Assembly (NCBI GenBank): GCA_023935145.1 | Contig: CM043702.1 | Coordinates: forward strand, 76,378,820 to 76,442,819 | From: Bretschneidera sinensis | Taxonomy: Eukaryota; Streptophyta; Magnoliopsida; Brassicales; Akaniaceae | DNA: 64,000 nt | Direction of reading: 5' to 3' | Shown: positions 11,535-22,599 of the stretch, piece by piece | How positions within the stretch are numbered: position 1 is the first letter of the stretch | How the letters are laid out: each line of letters begins with the position of its first letter | Translations under genes and position numbers: made by a program | The notes under the pieces: generated by a model | What the model saw: only the letters and a program-made list of their open reading frames with translations | Told to the model about the DNA's origin: nothing | Databases searched by the model: none

Positions 11535-11741
11535 AGTGTCTCTATATCGGGGTATGCAAGATCACAAAATAAATAAATAAAAGTACTATAAAAAGAAAGA
11601 ATAAAATAAAATAAAATTAATTCAGCAAGCTAAAAGAGAGAATGAAGTTACCACCTTTACAAACTGCTGAAAAGAAAAACTATTTACAATTCTTTTGCTG
11701 TCATGTCTCAAGGTTGACAATCTTCCTTTTACTTAAGTGCG

Positions 11742-11764
11742 TCTCCCCGGAAACGACACCAAAA
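11742..11764 (-). other. Primer-binding site, Asp-tRNA type
   Basis: On the minus strand just inside the 5' LTR the sequence reads TGGTGTCGTTTCCGGGGAG. This is close to TGGCGCCGTTGCCGGGGA, the Asp-tRNA site I know from Athila-like elements. It sets the element's orientation. Confidence 0.7.
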
Positions 11765-11766
11765 TT

Positions 11767-13006
11767 TGATTACGCTCAAAGTATAACGTGATAGTTGTAA
11801 CATGGCTTTGGGGTCTTGATTCCATAGAGAGACAAGCAAACTACAAGAGAAAGTGCAAACCTTAAAACGAACGATAAAAGTTAAACAAGAAAATTTGAGT
11901 TTTGATATTGAAGTAATGTGAAGTAGTGTAAATATAATGGAAGCAACAAGGTTCCGGGAATCCTCCCTAGGTTCGTTGCCTTATTCCAGTCTCAATTCAA
12001 TTGTTTTTATCTCGATTGCAAGTTTCATATCCCAAACAAACAATCAGCAAATATTCAATCAAGCACATATACAAACCCTAATGTAATTGATATGAATTAC
12101 TCTTTACCTTCGAGTTAAGCACACATGACCTATCCTATAGATTTATCAAGAAACGACAATATATCTTTAATGACAATATTACAGTAATGGAAAAACCTAA
12201 AAGATAAATCTACTGGACTCAGTCATGCCCAAACAACGTCACATAAGAGAAGCATGACTAGACTTATATGGAGAAGAAATATACAATCACCGGAATAAGA
12301 GAAAAATCTTCTAATTAAATTAAAGAGTAACTCATAACAATGTTTTGATAATAAATCCAAACTACAACTGAATCAATAAAGGAAAATAAGAACAACTACA
12401 CCTAGGGATTCATCTATTTGCCTTGCATGGAGATTAGTTGGCCACGGGGCTCATGCTTGATGGAGTTTTCCCCAGCCTCCGACCTCTCATGAATCCCCCC
12501 TTCTCAAACCCTACGTGATCTATTTATATTACAAAAGTTCCAAGGGTGTTCTAGGGTTTAAACAAGCATTGAAGTCCTAATTAGGTCAAAACTCGAAGAC
12601 AAAATCTCGTGTGCGTGCCTAGGCTCAGCTTTGTGGGCGCCTAGGCTTTGCCTTAGATCAGGGTTTGTGAGGGTGTTGGGCACCGCGACCCTCTCTTTTG
12701 GGCACCTAGGCGCTGACTCTTGTTTCTTCTGGGCACCTAAGCTTGGCCTGATGCTATAAACTCTTCATCTTATCCTTTCCGAAAGCACTCCTTCACTCCA
12801 ATACGCTTGGAATCTTCGAGCTTTAAGCAATGATAGCTTTTCCATCTCTTTTAAACATAAAATACCTGAAAATGCACCGAAATAGATCAATAATCTAAGA
12901 ATGACACTTTAGAGTTGTTAACGTATAAAAGGGCAATTAAAACCTAGATCAACCCTAAAATGTTAACAAATAAGTACTATTAAGATGCATTTTATGACTC
13001 TCATCA
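11767..13006 (-). repeat. 5' LTR (element orientation) of the gag-only element
   Basis: About 1240 bp, TG at 11767 and CA at 13005-13006 on the plus strand. It is followed by the GGGTC target duplication. Confidence 0.9.
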
Positions 13007-13011
13007 GGGTC

Positions 13012-13204
13012 GGAGAGATTCCGATATTGTCGAACCACTATGAATGGAGTTTGCATATTCTCTTCCTTAACTTAGTTATTTACAAACATATTATTTTGAT
13101 TGTGTGTCTTACTTATTAAACTGTTTTAAAAACTTGCAAGTTAATTAGCAAAAAAAATTTAAAACTCAATTCACCCCTTTCTTGGGTTTGAACCTTGGTT
13201 TACA
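13012..13204 (+). repeat. Sirevirus-like LTR, right part
   Basis: Text broken at 6893 resumes here: 'gtggacataggGTC' on the left continues as 'GGAGAGATTCCGA' on the right. It ends with the AATTCACCCC(T) phrase frequent at Sirevirus LTR ends, then TTTACA. The exact end is uncertain by some tens of bases. Confidence 0.65.
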
Positions 13205-15732
13205 CCCCAAATAAAAGCACAAACTTTAGTAAAGCCCATTTGTGACTTAAACCAAGCCTTATGGAACCAATGATCCACCAAGTCAACTAAAGAAATAATT
13301 GGAAGCACACCCTAGTGTTTGTCAAAAAAATCTCACACATAGATTACTAGACCGCTTTGGACAAAGAGATGCTCTAAGGATTCAACCTGTGAATGACTGC
13401 AGCACACAAATCTTGATGCTAATGAGACCCCTATTGAATGGACCTTTGTATTCACCGTAACTGTACCAACAAGGATTTTCCAAACAAAACAGGCTATTTT
13501 CAATGGAACCCATTTGTTCTACAATTTCTTATGCCACTTAAATTGTGGATTTTTAACTCTTATCAACTCCTAATACTCTTTAAAGCTGAATTTACCTGAA
13601 GCCAAGTGATCCCAAACCAAAATATCTTTCATCAAACTAAGTCGAATTTTAGAAGTAACATTATAAACGTCCTAGAAATCAATCCTCAATTGGGATATTT
13701 AGCTCAGATTCAATAAAACCTCCCTCATAGAGTCCTTAGGAAAAGGAATATCTGTTACAAGAAGAGATAAGTGATGCCAACTCGTTGTCCAAAAATTTAT
13801 ATCACCCTTACCCACCACCAAAGTTGTACTTTGGATGACCATATGAATGTGAGGAAGCAAAATTTTTCGGCCTCTCGAACAAAACCAAGGTGCACCAAAT
13901 CCAAGCTTGGAGAGTCATACTTAACCCTCATAAATTTTTCCCATAAGGAATTACCACAAATAAAACACCAAGCCATTTTCGCCTGTAGAGATTGATGAAC
14001 CTCTAGAAGAAGATGAACACCCAAACCCCCTTCTTCAAAAGGTTTACAAATCGTAACCTAAGCAACCCAGTGTCTCTTAGTTTGATCTCCATCGTTCTAA
14101 AAGAAATCCACAAATAGTTTCTCCAAGAACTTAAGAAAACCATAAGGCAAAGCAATAGCAACAAGGGTGTGAATCGGAATAGAACATAAAACACTTTTAA
14201 GAATGGTGAGCTTACCTCCCACATATAAAAACAGGGCTTTCCACATACCCAATTTTTTTTACGGATTTTGTCCTCCAAGTAAGAAAAATAGATTTTGAAG
14301 CACCTACCTTGAAACAGGGGGACTCCTAAATAATGGATCGGCAAAACTGCTCTATTAAGGGATGATCAACGCTTCATCAAACCCATAGGAATGCCAGACC
14401 AAGAGGAACTCACAATAAAATAGCTTTTCTCCCAGTTTATTCTCTACCCTAACACTTCTTCATACAGCTTCAACAACCGAGTATAAGCCATAACTGAATT
14501 CTTTCTACCATTGAGGAAGATCAGCATATCATCTGCATACAAAAAATGAGAAATGCCCAAAGCCAGACAAAAAACTGCAAAATGACCAATATATCCACCA
14601 TGAAGCCAAACATTATAATTACGAGAGAAAAAATCTTCCATAATAATGAAAAGCAAATGGGATAAAGGATCCCCTTGACGTAAACCCTTGGAAGATTGAA
14701 AATAACCATGTTGCCCCCCGTTGAGAGAAACTGTATACCAACATTTCTAATACACCGATAAATAAAATCACACCATAATTCTGAGAAACCAAGCTTCTGA
14801 AGCACATTAAGCAAGAACCTCCAATTCACCCAGTCATATGCTTTCGACATATCAATTTTAAAATTGACATTAGCCCCTGTAACTTTACAATTAATATCAT
14901 GCAACATATCATGAGCTAGATTGATATTCTCATGAATGCTACGATTTGGAACAAAACCAGATTGCTCTGAAGAGATAAAAAAAACTAAGAAGAGGGGGCT
15001 AACATGTTTGTCAGAATCCTGGATATGATCTTGTAAATAAGAGTGCACAGACTTACTGGACGAAGATCCAATAGAGATGCTGGATGATCTACTTTAGGCA
15101 TAATGTTCGTTGTAGTGGAAGCACGAGGAAGAGCACCACCATGAAAAAATCTTTATTGCTTTTACCAAATCATTTTTGATAATAAACAAGCTCTAAAAAA
15201 TGATCAAATTTCCATTGCGGCCTTAATTTCCTCATCCTCTTAGAGGATTACCGATGGCACGCACTCTAACAAATCATAGTCACCAGTTGAAGTAAGAATG
15301 GCTGAAAATAAATCTTTGAAATATGTAACTGCCACATCACCTAACAACGCTTCATCACCCAATCATCTCCCTGTTTTAGTTCGAATTTAGGACGCATGAC
15401 CTTTTCTGTAATAGAAACATGAAAAATTGTAGTGTTTTTGTCTCATTCCAATAACCATTTAACACGAGATTTATCTCTTGCCATTGACTCCTCACGCCAC
15501 AACCAGGATTCTAACTCTGACTTAGCATTGTTCAAATCTGAGACATAGGCAGTGGAGAACTCAATCTGAAGCTGACATTCTGCTTGAATTAGTTCATCTT
15601 TGCACCTATTGATATGTTTTTGGACATCTCCAAAAATATTCGAGTTCCAGTGCCTTAAATTACAGCAAACATGCTTCATTTTTTTATGAAGGACAACCAA
15701 AGGAGGGCCTGTACAATCCACATTCCACCACT
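13205..15732 (-). pseudogene. LINE ORF2, reverse transcriptase and C-terminal zinc-finger part
   Basis: From right to left: an endonuclease-RT linker (15772-15443), RT motifs in 15048-14521 (GFVPNRSIHENINLAHDML, then FKIDMSKAYDWVNW), the catalytic box YADD (HFLYADDMLIF, about 14550-14520), the YLGVPL motif (14335), and at about 13400-13360 a degenerate zf-RVT (CCSHSQVESLEHLF). These order and spacing fit a plant L1 ORF2, which nicks target DNA and copies RNA onto it. Multiple frame changes between blocks make it non-functional. Confidence 0.85.
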
Positions 15733-15740
15733 CTGATACC

Positions 15741-16462
15741 TGATTTAAATAGAATTGAAGGAAACTAAACAAACAAACAAAGAAATGAAAGATAGGAGTT
15801 CACCACCCACGAGATAACACCAAAGGGATATAGAATATCACCACCCAAAGGATTAACACAAGGGATACAGAACTATAGGAATTCACCACTCTAAGGATTA
15901 TACCAAAGAGATACAGAATTACAAGAAAGAGAAACTCTTTTCTCAAAAGCCAAAGGCTAATTTCAATTTATAAACTCAAGTCTGATTTTCAACTTACAAA
16001 CACAAGTATTTATAGAGCTTAGAACAACCCACTAAGCTTAGGAAAAGTAAGAAAACAATCCATAAAACATGCAAGGAAACAATCCCTAAAACAAGGAAGG
16101 AGACAATCCCTAAAACATGCAAGGAATCAAGGAATTGGTCAAAAGTAAAAAGAGGAACACAATTTTGGATTTTCAGGAGCACCCAATGACCAGAATTCAA
16201 ACGGTCATATCTTCTTGTAGACATCTCCAAATGGGCTGAAACTTGTTTGGTTGGAAAGATGACGTCTTGAACTTTAATTTGGACTTAAGAAAATCTCAAA
16301 AAGGAGATCGTTTGGGCATGGTATAATCAGCCTAAATCCAGTAGGCTGTTGCATCCGAATCTTCTTCCACTTTGGGCTTGGACCTTGCACCTTGCTTAGT
16401 TGACAAGAGATTATTAGATTTTTGTTGGGTAGGCCCATGCTAGGTTGGACATACCCATGTCA
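15741..16462 (-). repeat. 3' LTR of the gypsy element
   Basis: Begins TGATTTAAATAG and ends CCATGTCA on the plus strand. A TATA-like TATAAATA reads on the minus strand at about 16014-16007. It matches 20877-21598 at about 98 percent by eye. Confidence 0.92.
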
Positions 16463-16475
16463 GGCTCCCCCAGTT
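16463..16475 (-). other. Polypurine tract of the gypsy element
   Basis: On the minus strand AACTGGGGGAGCC directly precedes the TGACATGG of the 3' LTR, a textbook position for plus-strand priming. Confidence 0.8.
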
Positions 16476-16489
16476 GATGAGGACTTGCC

Positions 16490-17622
16490 CTCAAGTCCAA
16501 GATTTCTTCATTTACTTCATAGGGAGATAAGTCACTCACATTGAAAGTTGCAGATACTCCATAATCTCCTTGAAGTTCAATCTTGTAAGCATTTTCTCCA
16601 ATGCGTTGAAGTTCCTTAAATGGGCCATCAGCTCATGGCAGAAGTTTAGACCATCGTTTTGCGGGAAAACGTTCCTTTCGAAGATGAATCCATACTAGAT
16701 CTCCTTCTTTGAAAGCTGCAGGCTTTCTATGTTTATTTGCTTGCTTGCGGTACTTCTCATTTTGCTTCTCAATATGAGCTCGAATCTGCTCATGTAATTT
16801 CTTGATCTCCTTCGTTCATTCATCGACATCTCCACTAAATTGGGTAGTAGTCGGAAGTGGAGCCAAATCAAGAGGGCTAATAGGTTTGAGACCATAGACA
16901 ACCTCAAAGGGGCTATAACCAGTGGTTTGGCTAGTAGACCTATTATAGGCAAATTCAGCTTGAGCTATGAGGAGATCCCATTGATGGATGTTCTTCCCCA
17001 CAAAGCTTCTCAAAAGATTTCCCAAACTTCAAACAAATTCAGTTTGACCATCTGTTTGGGGATGATAAGTGGAGCTGAATTGAAGGATAGTGCCAAGCTT
17101 TCGCCAAAGAGTACGCCAAAAATGTCTGACGAACTTGGAATCACGATCGGAGGTAATCGTCTTAGGAATGCCATGAAGTTTGACAATTTCTCTGAAATAT
17201 AGGTCAGCGACATGAGATGCATCAAGAGTTTTGTTGCAAGGAACAAAATGAGCCATCTTTGAGAATTGATCAACCACCACCATAATGGAGTCTTTATTTC
17301 GTTGAGTTCTTGGCAAACCTATAACAAAATCCATACTAACATCCTCCCATGGGGTATTAGGAATAGGTAATGGGATGTATAGCCCGGTGTTTTGCTTGCG
17401 GCTCTTTACGAGGTGGCAAATTTGACATTGCTTCATATGTCGCACAACATCTCTAACCATTTTGGGCCAAAAAAAATGTTCCTGCACAAGAGTTAAAGTT
17501 TTATCTCTACCAAAATGACCAGCAAGGCCTCCTCCATGGGCTTCTTTGATAATGGCTTCTCTCAACGAACATCGAGGAATGCACAAAAGATTGCCCTTGA
17601 AGAGAAAACCATCTTGTAACAC
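16490..17622 (-). pseudogene. Gypsy integrase, with a few stops
   Basis: From 17622: zinc module (HxGxxxGHFG, then CQIC), core D in [12 protein letters not shown] in [10 protein letters not shown] in [12 protein letters not shown] stop then follows (about 17026), and the frame continues with SLGNLLRSFVGKN and AEFAYNRST to 16816; after another stop it covers a basic helix (EQIRAHIEKQ) and the FNVSDLSPYE tail at about 16500. All three catalytic acids and the HHCC ligands appear present. Only a few changes separate it from an open frame, fitting a young copy. No clear chromodomain is seen. Confidence 0.85.
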
Positions 17623-17655
17623 GAAATGGTTGTTAGGACCATTAGAAGATTCCTT

Positions 17656-19746
17656 TCATGCATTGCCAAAATCAAGATCATCTTTATAAAGTTCTTTGAC
17701 AACTTCAAAACCCAAAACCTGCACTTGCATAGTGTTAAGTAAAGATTTTCTTCGACTTAGGTCGTCAGCAACTTGATTAAGTTTACCTGACTTGTGCTTG
17801 ATGGAGAATGAATAGGCTTGCAAGAATTCACTCCACTTTGCATGTCGCTTGTTGAGTTTTTGTTGGCTGCTCAAGTACTTTAAAGCTTCATGATCAGAAT
17901 GAAGTATAAACTTTTTATAGAGTAGATAATGACTCCAATGCCCCAAGGCACGAACAAGAGCATAGAATTCTTTGTCATATGTTGAATATTTCTTTCGAGA
18001 TTCATTGAGCTTTTCACTAAAAAAGGCAATGGGTTTACCTTCTTGGCTGAGAACACCACCAACCCCTAAATTAGAGGCATCGCAATCAACTTCGAACACT
18101 TTGGAGAAATCTGGAAGTGTAAGGACTGGGGCCTTCGTTACCTTCTGTTTGAGAAGTTCAAAGCTCTTTTGGGCTTCCTCCGTCCACTTGAATATTCCCC
18201 CTTTAAGGCATTCTGTGATAGGAGCAATAATGGTGTTGAAGCCTTTGATGAACCATTGATAGAATGATGCAAGTCCATGAAAACTTCTTATGTCGTGAAG
18301 GGACTTGGGAATAGGCCAGCTGGTGATTGCCTCTATCTTGCCCGGATCCATCATGATTCCTTCTTTGCAAACAACATAGCCTAAGAACACAAGGCTATTA
18401 GTGAAGAAATGACACTTCTTCAAGTTGACATACAGCTTTTGTTCCCATAAGGTTTGGAAAACTTGATGAAGATGCTCCATATGTTGCTCTTGAGACTTGC
18501 TGTAATCTAAGATATCATCAAAGTAAACAACAACAAATTGAGCCATAAATGATTTGAAAATATAAATCATAAGGCGCATAAAAGTACTCGGAGCATTAGA
18601 TAGTCCGAATGGCATGACCATCCATTCATAAAGACCATCTCTCGTTTTAAACGTTGTCTTCCATTCATCGCCATCTCTCATGCGAATTTGATGATATCCG
18701 CTGCGAAGATCGATGTTTGAGAAGATTGTGGCTCCATGAAGTTGATCCAAGAGATCATCCAACCGTGGGATGGGAAAGCGGTACTGGATGGTGATTTTGT
18801 TGAAAGCCCTGCTGTCAATGCATATTCGCCATGAACCGTCCTTCTTTGGTACGAGAAGTGCTGGAACAGCGCAAGGACTCATGCTTTCTCGTACAAGGCC
18901 TTTGGAGATCAACTCATCAACTTGACTTTCTAACTCTTCATGCTCCCTTGGATTCATCCGATAAGCTGCTTTGTTAGGTAAAACAGAACTTGGAATAAGA
19001 TCAATATGGTGCTGTATACCCCTCATAGGTGGAAAGCCCGGTGAAAGTTCTTCAGGAATAATATCAGGGAATTCCTTAAGAAGTGGTTGTATTATAAGTG
19101 GAATCTCAATGGGGTCTTTCTTTTCAACAACCATAAGAGCGTACCCCTCTCCACATTCTGTTAAAGTTTTCTCAACTTCACCTACAGAAAGTAAACTACA
19201 ACCCTCCCTTTTAGAAGGTTTAGGAGTGAATATCATTTTCAGTGGGGCTAAAGTCACTTTAATTCCATTCTTTACAAAAGAATAGGTGTTTTTGAGACCA
19301 TCATGGATAACTTTCCTATCATACTGCCATGGCCTACCAAGTAGTATATGACATGCATCCATAGGGACAACATCACACATAACTTCATCCTCATAATTTT
19401 TCCCAATGGAGAATTGAACTAAGCATTTCTTAGTTACTTGAATATCGTTTCCTTTTCGAAGCCATTGAAGTTTGTAGGGATGGGAATGAGCTTCTGTTTT
19501 TAGATTCAGCTTCTCCACCATGGTTGTAGACACCACATTCTCACAACTTCCCCCATCAATGATGACATTACACACCTTGCTATTGGAAGTGTATTTGGTG
19601 TGGAAAATGTTGTTTCGAAGCCAATCGTCTTCTGCATAAGTTGACTTCAAGAGTCTACGAATAACAAGAGACTCTCCCTGATCCGCATACGTGAACTCCT
19701 CCTCGGATTCGTCCTCAACTTGCTCCTCCTCGGCATTATCTTCCAA
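17656..19746 (-). CDS. Gypsy protease-reverse transcriptase-RNase H frame
   Basis: An open frame of 696 residues. Protease active site IDGGSCENV at about residue 64; HILLGRPW about residue 133. RT from about residue 245: [39 protein letters not shown], and the YFDD catalytic box ([13 protein letters not shown]). RNase H from about residue 540: [38 protein letters not shown]. Normal elements read ILIYSKS after YFDD, so one residue differs next to the active site. The true polyprotein would begin upstream in gag; the apparent start is just where the frame opens. It ends before integrase at a stop at 17656. Confidence 0.9.
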   Translation of the reverse strand: MEDNAEEEQVEDESEEEFTYADQGESLVIRRLLKSTYAEDDWLRNNIFHTKYTSNSKVCNVIIDGGSCENVVSTTMVEKLNLKTEAHSHPYKLQWLRKGNDIQVTKKCLVQFSIGKNYEDEVMCDVVPMDACHILLGRPWQYDRKVIHDGLKNTYSFVKNGIKVTLAPLKMIFTPKPSKREGCSLLSVGEVEKTLTECGEGYALMVVEKKDPIEIPLIIQPLLKEFPDIIPEELSPGFPPMRGIQHHIDLIPSSVLPNKAAYRMNPREHEELESQVDELISKGLVRESMSPCAVPALLVPKKDGSWRICIDSRAFNKITIQYRFPIPRLDDLLDQLHGATIFSNIDLRSGYHQIRMRDGDEWKTTFKTRDGLYEWMVMPFGLSNAPSTFMRLMIYIFKSFMAQFVVVYFDDILDYSKSQEQHMEHLHQVFQTLWEQKLYVNLKKCHFFTNSLVFLGYVVCKEGIMMDPGKIEAITSWPIPKSLHDIRSFHGLASFYQWFIKGFNTIIAPITECLKGGIFKWTEEAQKSFELLKQKVTKAPVLTLPDFSKVFEVDCDASNLGVGGVLSQEGKPIAFFSEKLNESRKKYSTYDKEFYALVRALGHWSHYLLYKKFILHSDHEALKYLSSQQKLNKRHAKWSEFLQAYSFSIKHKSGKLNQVADDLSRRKSLLNTMQVQVLGFEVVKELYKDDLDFGNA

Positions 19747-19782
19747 TTCTTCTTCAACAAGGGAGATTATCTTGCGATTTGG

Positions 19783-20800
19783 ACAATCGGAAGCAATATG
19801 TCCAAAACCATGACATTTAAAGCATTTTCTACTTGAATTAGAATTATTGAAGCGATTAGAACCTGATGAGCTTCATTCCTTGCAGGTGGTTTGACAGCTG
19901 CAGTTTTGGTTGATGGAGTGGCCTTGGAAGTAGAACTACTCCCCCGGTTGTGATTCCATCGCGATTGAAAGGTCGATAAGTATTCTTACGCCCTTCCATT
20001 AATTGTTTCTCCACCTTTAGTGCTAGCTTGCAAACATCATTGTAGGTCCAGTAAGGTTGTAATTGTACAACATTACTGATTTCACGACGTAACCCTCCAA
20101 GGTAGCGGGCTACCATTTGTTCTTCAGGCTCTACGATGTCACAACGCATCATAGAATAATCGAACTCTGCTGTATATTCTTCCACGGAGAGATCGTTTTG
20201 TCGAAAGTTGTGGAACTTAAGAAAAGCATCTTGCCTATAATGATCTAGCAAATACTTCTTCTTAAGAGCCTTCTTCATCTTTGCCCATGTCACAATACGA
20301 CTCTTCCTTTCACGTTCTCGCTGCCTCTTAAGATGTTCCCACCAAATAGAAGCATGTTTTCGTAGCTTGATGGCAACAAGCTTCACCTTCTTGTGATCTG
20401 CAACATCTTTGTAATCAAAGATCTGTTCAATGGTGTTAAGCCAATCAATGAATTCATCAGGTTGCATTCTTCCTTCAAATTCTGGAATGTCCACCTTGAC
20501 GTCATAATCACGTTGGAAAACATGATTTCTTAGCTCACGGGGGTGAGGTGGCGTGCTGTCATTTGAGGCATGGCTACGAGCTTGGTGAAAAGGATTAACT
20601 TTGTCTCTATCATTGCTGGAAACTTCAACATCTGAGCCATGATGAGGAGCACTATGTTCAGAAGTTTCATAACGCTCTAGGCGTTGTTCGAGTTGCTGCA
20701 CTTGTCTCCTCAAGGCTTCCAGCTCGATATCTCATGGGTCTCCTTGCGGTGCTGGAGCTGCTATTGGAATAGCTTGACCACGACAACCACGACCAGCCAT
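19783..20800 (-). pseudogene. Gypsy gag with CCHC knuckle, one stop and a frameshift
   Basis: The likely ATG is at 20800 (MAGRG, Arg/Gly-rich N-terminus). A TGA at 20734-20732 replaces what looks like a CGA codon; the frame then runs 20713-19856 with the gag domain (IPEFEGRMQPDEFIDWLNTIEQ; ARYLGGLRREISNVVQLQ; CKLALKVEKQL). A frameshift near 19940 moves the rest, including the knuckle [14 protein letters not shown] (19824-19783), to another frame that leads into the protease ORF. It would bind element RNA and form particles. Confidence 0.85.
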
Positions 20801-20854
20801 AATAACAAGAACTATGGAAATCAAGGTGTTAGATATCACACTTGAGAAACCAAA

Positions 20855-20877
20855 GCTTTGATACCAATTTGATACCA
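20855..20877 (-). other. Primer-binding site of the gypsy element, doubled
   Basis: On the minus strand the 5' LTR is followed by TGGTATCAAAT and at once by TGGTATCAAAGC. Both resemble the Met-tRNA site TGGTATCAGAGC. The second copy is the longer match. Confidence 0.75.
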
Positions 20878-21598
20878 GATTTAAATAGAATTGAAGGAAA
20901 CTAAACAAACAAACAAAGAAATGAAAGATAAGAGTTCACCACCCACGAGATAACACCAAAGGGATATAGAATATCACCACCCAAAGGATTAACACAAGGG
21001 ATACAGAACTATAGGAATTCACCACTCTAAGGATTATACCAAAGAGATACAGAATTACAAGAAGGAGAAACTCTCTTCTCAAAAGCCAAAGGCTAATTTC
21101 AATTTATAAACTCAAGTCTGATTTTCAACTTACAAACACAAGTATTTATAGAGCTTAGAACAACCCTCTAAGCTTAGGAAAAGTAAGAAAAAAATCCATA
21201 AAACATGCAACGAAACAATCCCTAAAAAAAGGAAGGAGACAATCCCTAAAATATGCAAGGAATCAAGGAATTGGTCAAAAGTAAAAAGAGGAACACAATT
21301 TCGGATTTTCAGGAGCACCCAATGACCAGAATTCAAACGGTCATATCTTCTTGTAGACATCTCCAAATGGGTTGAAACTTGTTTGGTTGGAAAGATGACG
21401 TCTTGAACTTTAATTTGGACTTAAGAAAATCTCAAAAAGGAGATCGTTTGGGCCTGGTATGATCAGCCTAAATCCAGTAGGCTGTTGCATCCGAATCTTC
21501 TTCCACTTTGGGCTTGGACCTTGCACCTTGCTTAGTTGGCAAGAGATTATTAGATTTTTGTTGGGCAGGCCCATGCTAGGTTGGACATACCCATGTCA
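20877..21598 (-). repeat. 5' LTR of the gypsy element
   Basis: 722 bp, with AG in place of TG at 20877-20878 on the plus strand and CA at 21597-21598. A TATA-like motif, TATAAATACT on the minus strand, lies at 21150-21141. Confidence 0.9.
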
Positions 21599-22375
21599 CA
21601 CTTTGTAATAACCGCATGAAAAGCTGGATGACAAATCCAAGCCTTAAAAAATCTGAATGGCCTTGGGCTGCTAATACGCTACAAAGCCAAAAAATTAATG
21701 CAACATGATCTGAATATAAACGAACCTCATATATTACATTGGGAGTTAGGAAAGTAGATAGAAAGAGATTGTTCAAAATTCTATCCAAACAACCCCAGCA
21801 CCGAGCATCAGACTGATAATCATTAGACCATGTAAACTTACTTCCCTCAAAGTCTGGATCAATAAGATTATTGGCATCAATAAAAGCTTTGAACTCCCTA
21901 GCCCTATAAGCATCAATAGGAGCTTTACTGCATTTTTCCTCTGAGGATAAAATGATGTTAAAATTGCCCCCAACAAACCAAAGAGCACCAAGAGGAGCAC
22001 TTGAAACTCGACAAAGAAGACCACAACATCCTTCTGTCCAAATAATGACTTTTGACATAAACAAATGAAGCGTAACAAATCACTAAAGAAGCAAGCAGTG
22101 TAATCTTAACCGAAATCGATTTGACTGTTTATCTATAAAGCCTCCACAAATAATTCATTACTCCACATAATCCAGATATGAGAGTTGTATGGATTACCAT
22201 GCAAATAATTGCGAAATTTAAAGTTCTTAGCAAAAGAACATAATTCACTACCATCATGCTTAGGTTCTAAAATGACCACTACAGCAGCATTATGAGTACG
22301 AATCCTCTTATACAGTAGGCCAATTTTATATGGACTCCCAACACCCTTTATGTTCCAAATGAGTGTACTAATCAT
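21599..22375 (-). pseudogene. LINE ORF2, endonuclease part
   Basis: From 22375: TLIWNIKGVGSP (the usual L1 opening), then ILEPKHDG; after a frame break, VGGNFNIIL, FTWSNDYQSDARCWGCLDRIL and YSDHVALIFWL. These are the N/D, W-N, LDR and SDH signatures of an apurinic-like endonuclease, which nicks target DNA. The SDH motif is retained. The frame joins the RT part across the gypsy insertion. Confidence 0.85.
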
Positions 22376-22596
22376 TAAACAACATTTGAAGGAGTGTCTA
22401 CAAGACCTTTAACTTTAGTACGGATCTTCTTAGATTTTTTTGCATTATGAGTACGAATCCTCTTATACAGTAGGCCAATTTTATATGGACTCCCAACACC
22501 CTTTATGTTCCAAATGAGTGTACTAATCATTAAACAACATTTGAAGGAGTGTCTACAAGACCTTTAACTTTAGTACGGATCTTCTTAAATTTTTTT
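22287..22596. repeat. Two tandem 155-bp copies over the LINE ORF2 start
   Basis: 22287-22441 is repeated at 22442-22596 with one obvious difference (TAGAT versus TAAAT). The unit includes the start of ORF2, so the beginning of the endonuclease exists twice. Near-identity implies a recent duplication. Confidence 0.9.
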
Positions 22597-22599
22597 GCG

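Larger units (their letters stand above)
6894..13006 (-). mobile_element. Non-autonomous gypsy-type (Athila-like) element with gag but no pol
   Basis: Two near-identical LTRs (6894-8173 and 11767-13006) enclose about 3.6 kb. Both start TGATTACG and end CTCATCA as read on the plus strand. A perfect 5-bp target duplication, GGGTC (6889-6893 and 13007-13011), proves insertion into the Sirevirus LTR. Gag and primer site are on the minus strand. No protease, RT, RNase H or integrase motif is present, so any mobility would need proteins from a related autonomous element. It resembles what has been called TR-GAG, or a deleted Athila copy. Confidence 0.9.
4944..13204 (+). mobile_element. 3' part of a Sirevirus-like copia element, interrupted
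   Basis: A polypurine tract (AAAAGGGGGAGA, 5942-5953) preceded by TTTGTCATCATCC, a phrasing I associate with Sirevirus 3' ends, opens an LTR at 5955. The LTR runs to 6893, is broken by a 6.1-kb element, and resumes at 13012 to about 13204. The rest, to the left, is covered by the Tnt1-type insertion. The element appears to have landed in the LINE that resumes at 13205. Right end (TTTACA, 13204) is approximate. Confidence 0.7.
15733..21598 (-). mobile_element. Ty3/gypsy element, CRM-like, recent insertion into the LINE
   Basis: Two 722-bp LTRs (15741-16462; 20877-21598) differ at roughly 15 positions by eye. The order is primer site, gag with CCHC knuckle, protease, RT, RNase H, integrase, polypurine tract. 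Target duplication is short and imperfect: CACT at 15729-15732 and 21599-21602, with eight extra bases (CTGATACC, 15733-15740) at the left. Gag and integrase wording is what I recall for CRM-clade elements, but the clade call is weak. A few stops separate gag, pol and integrase frames. Confidence 0.9.
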
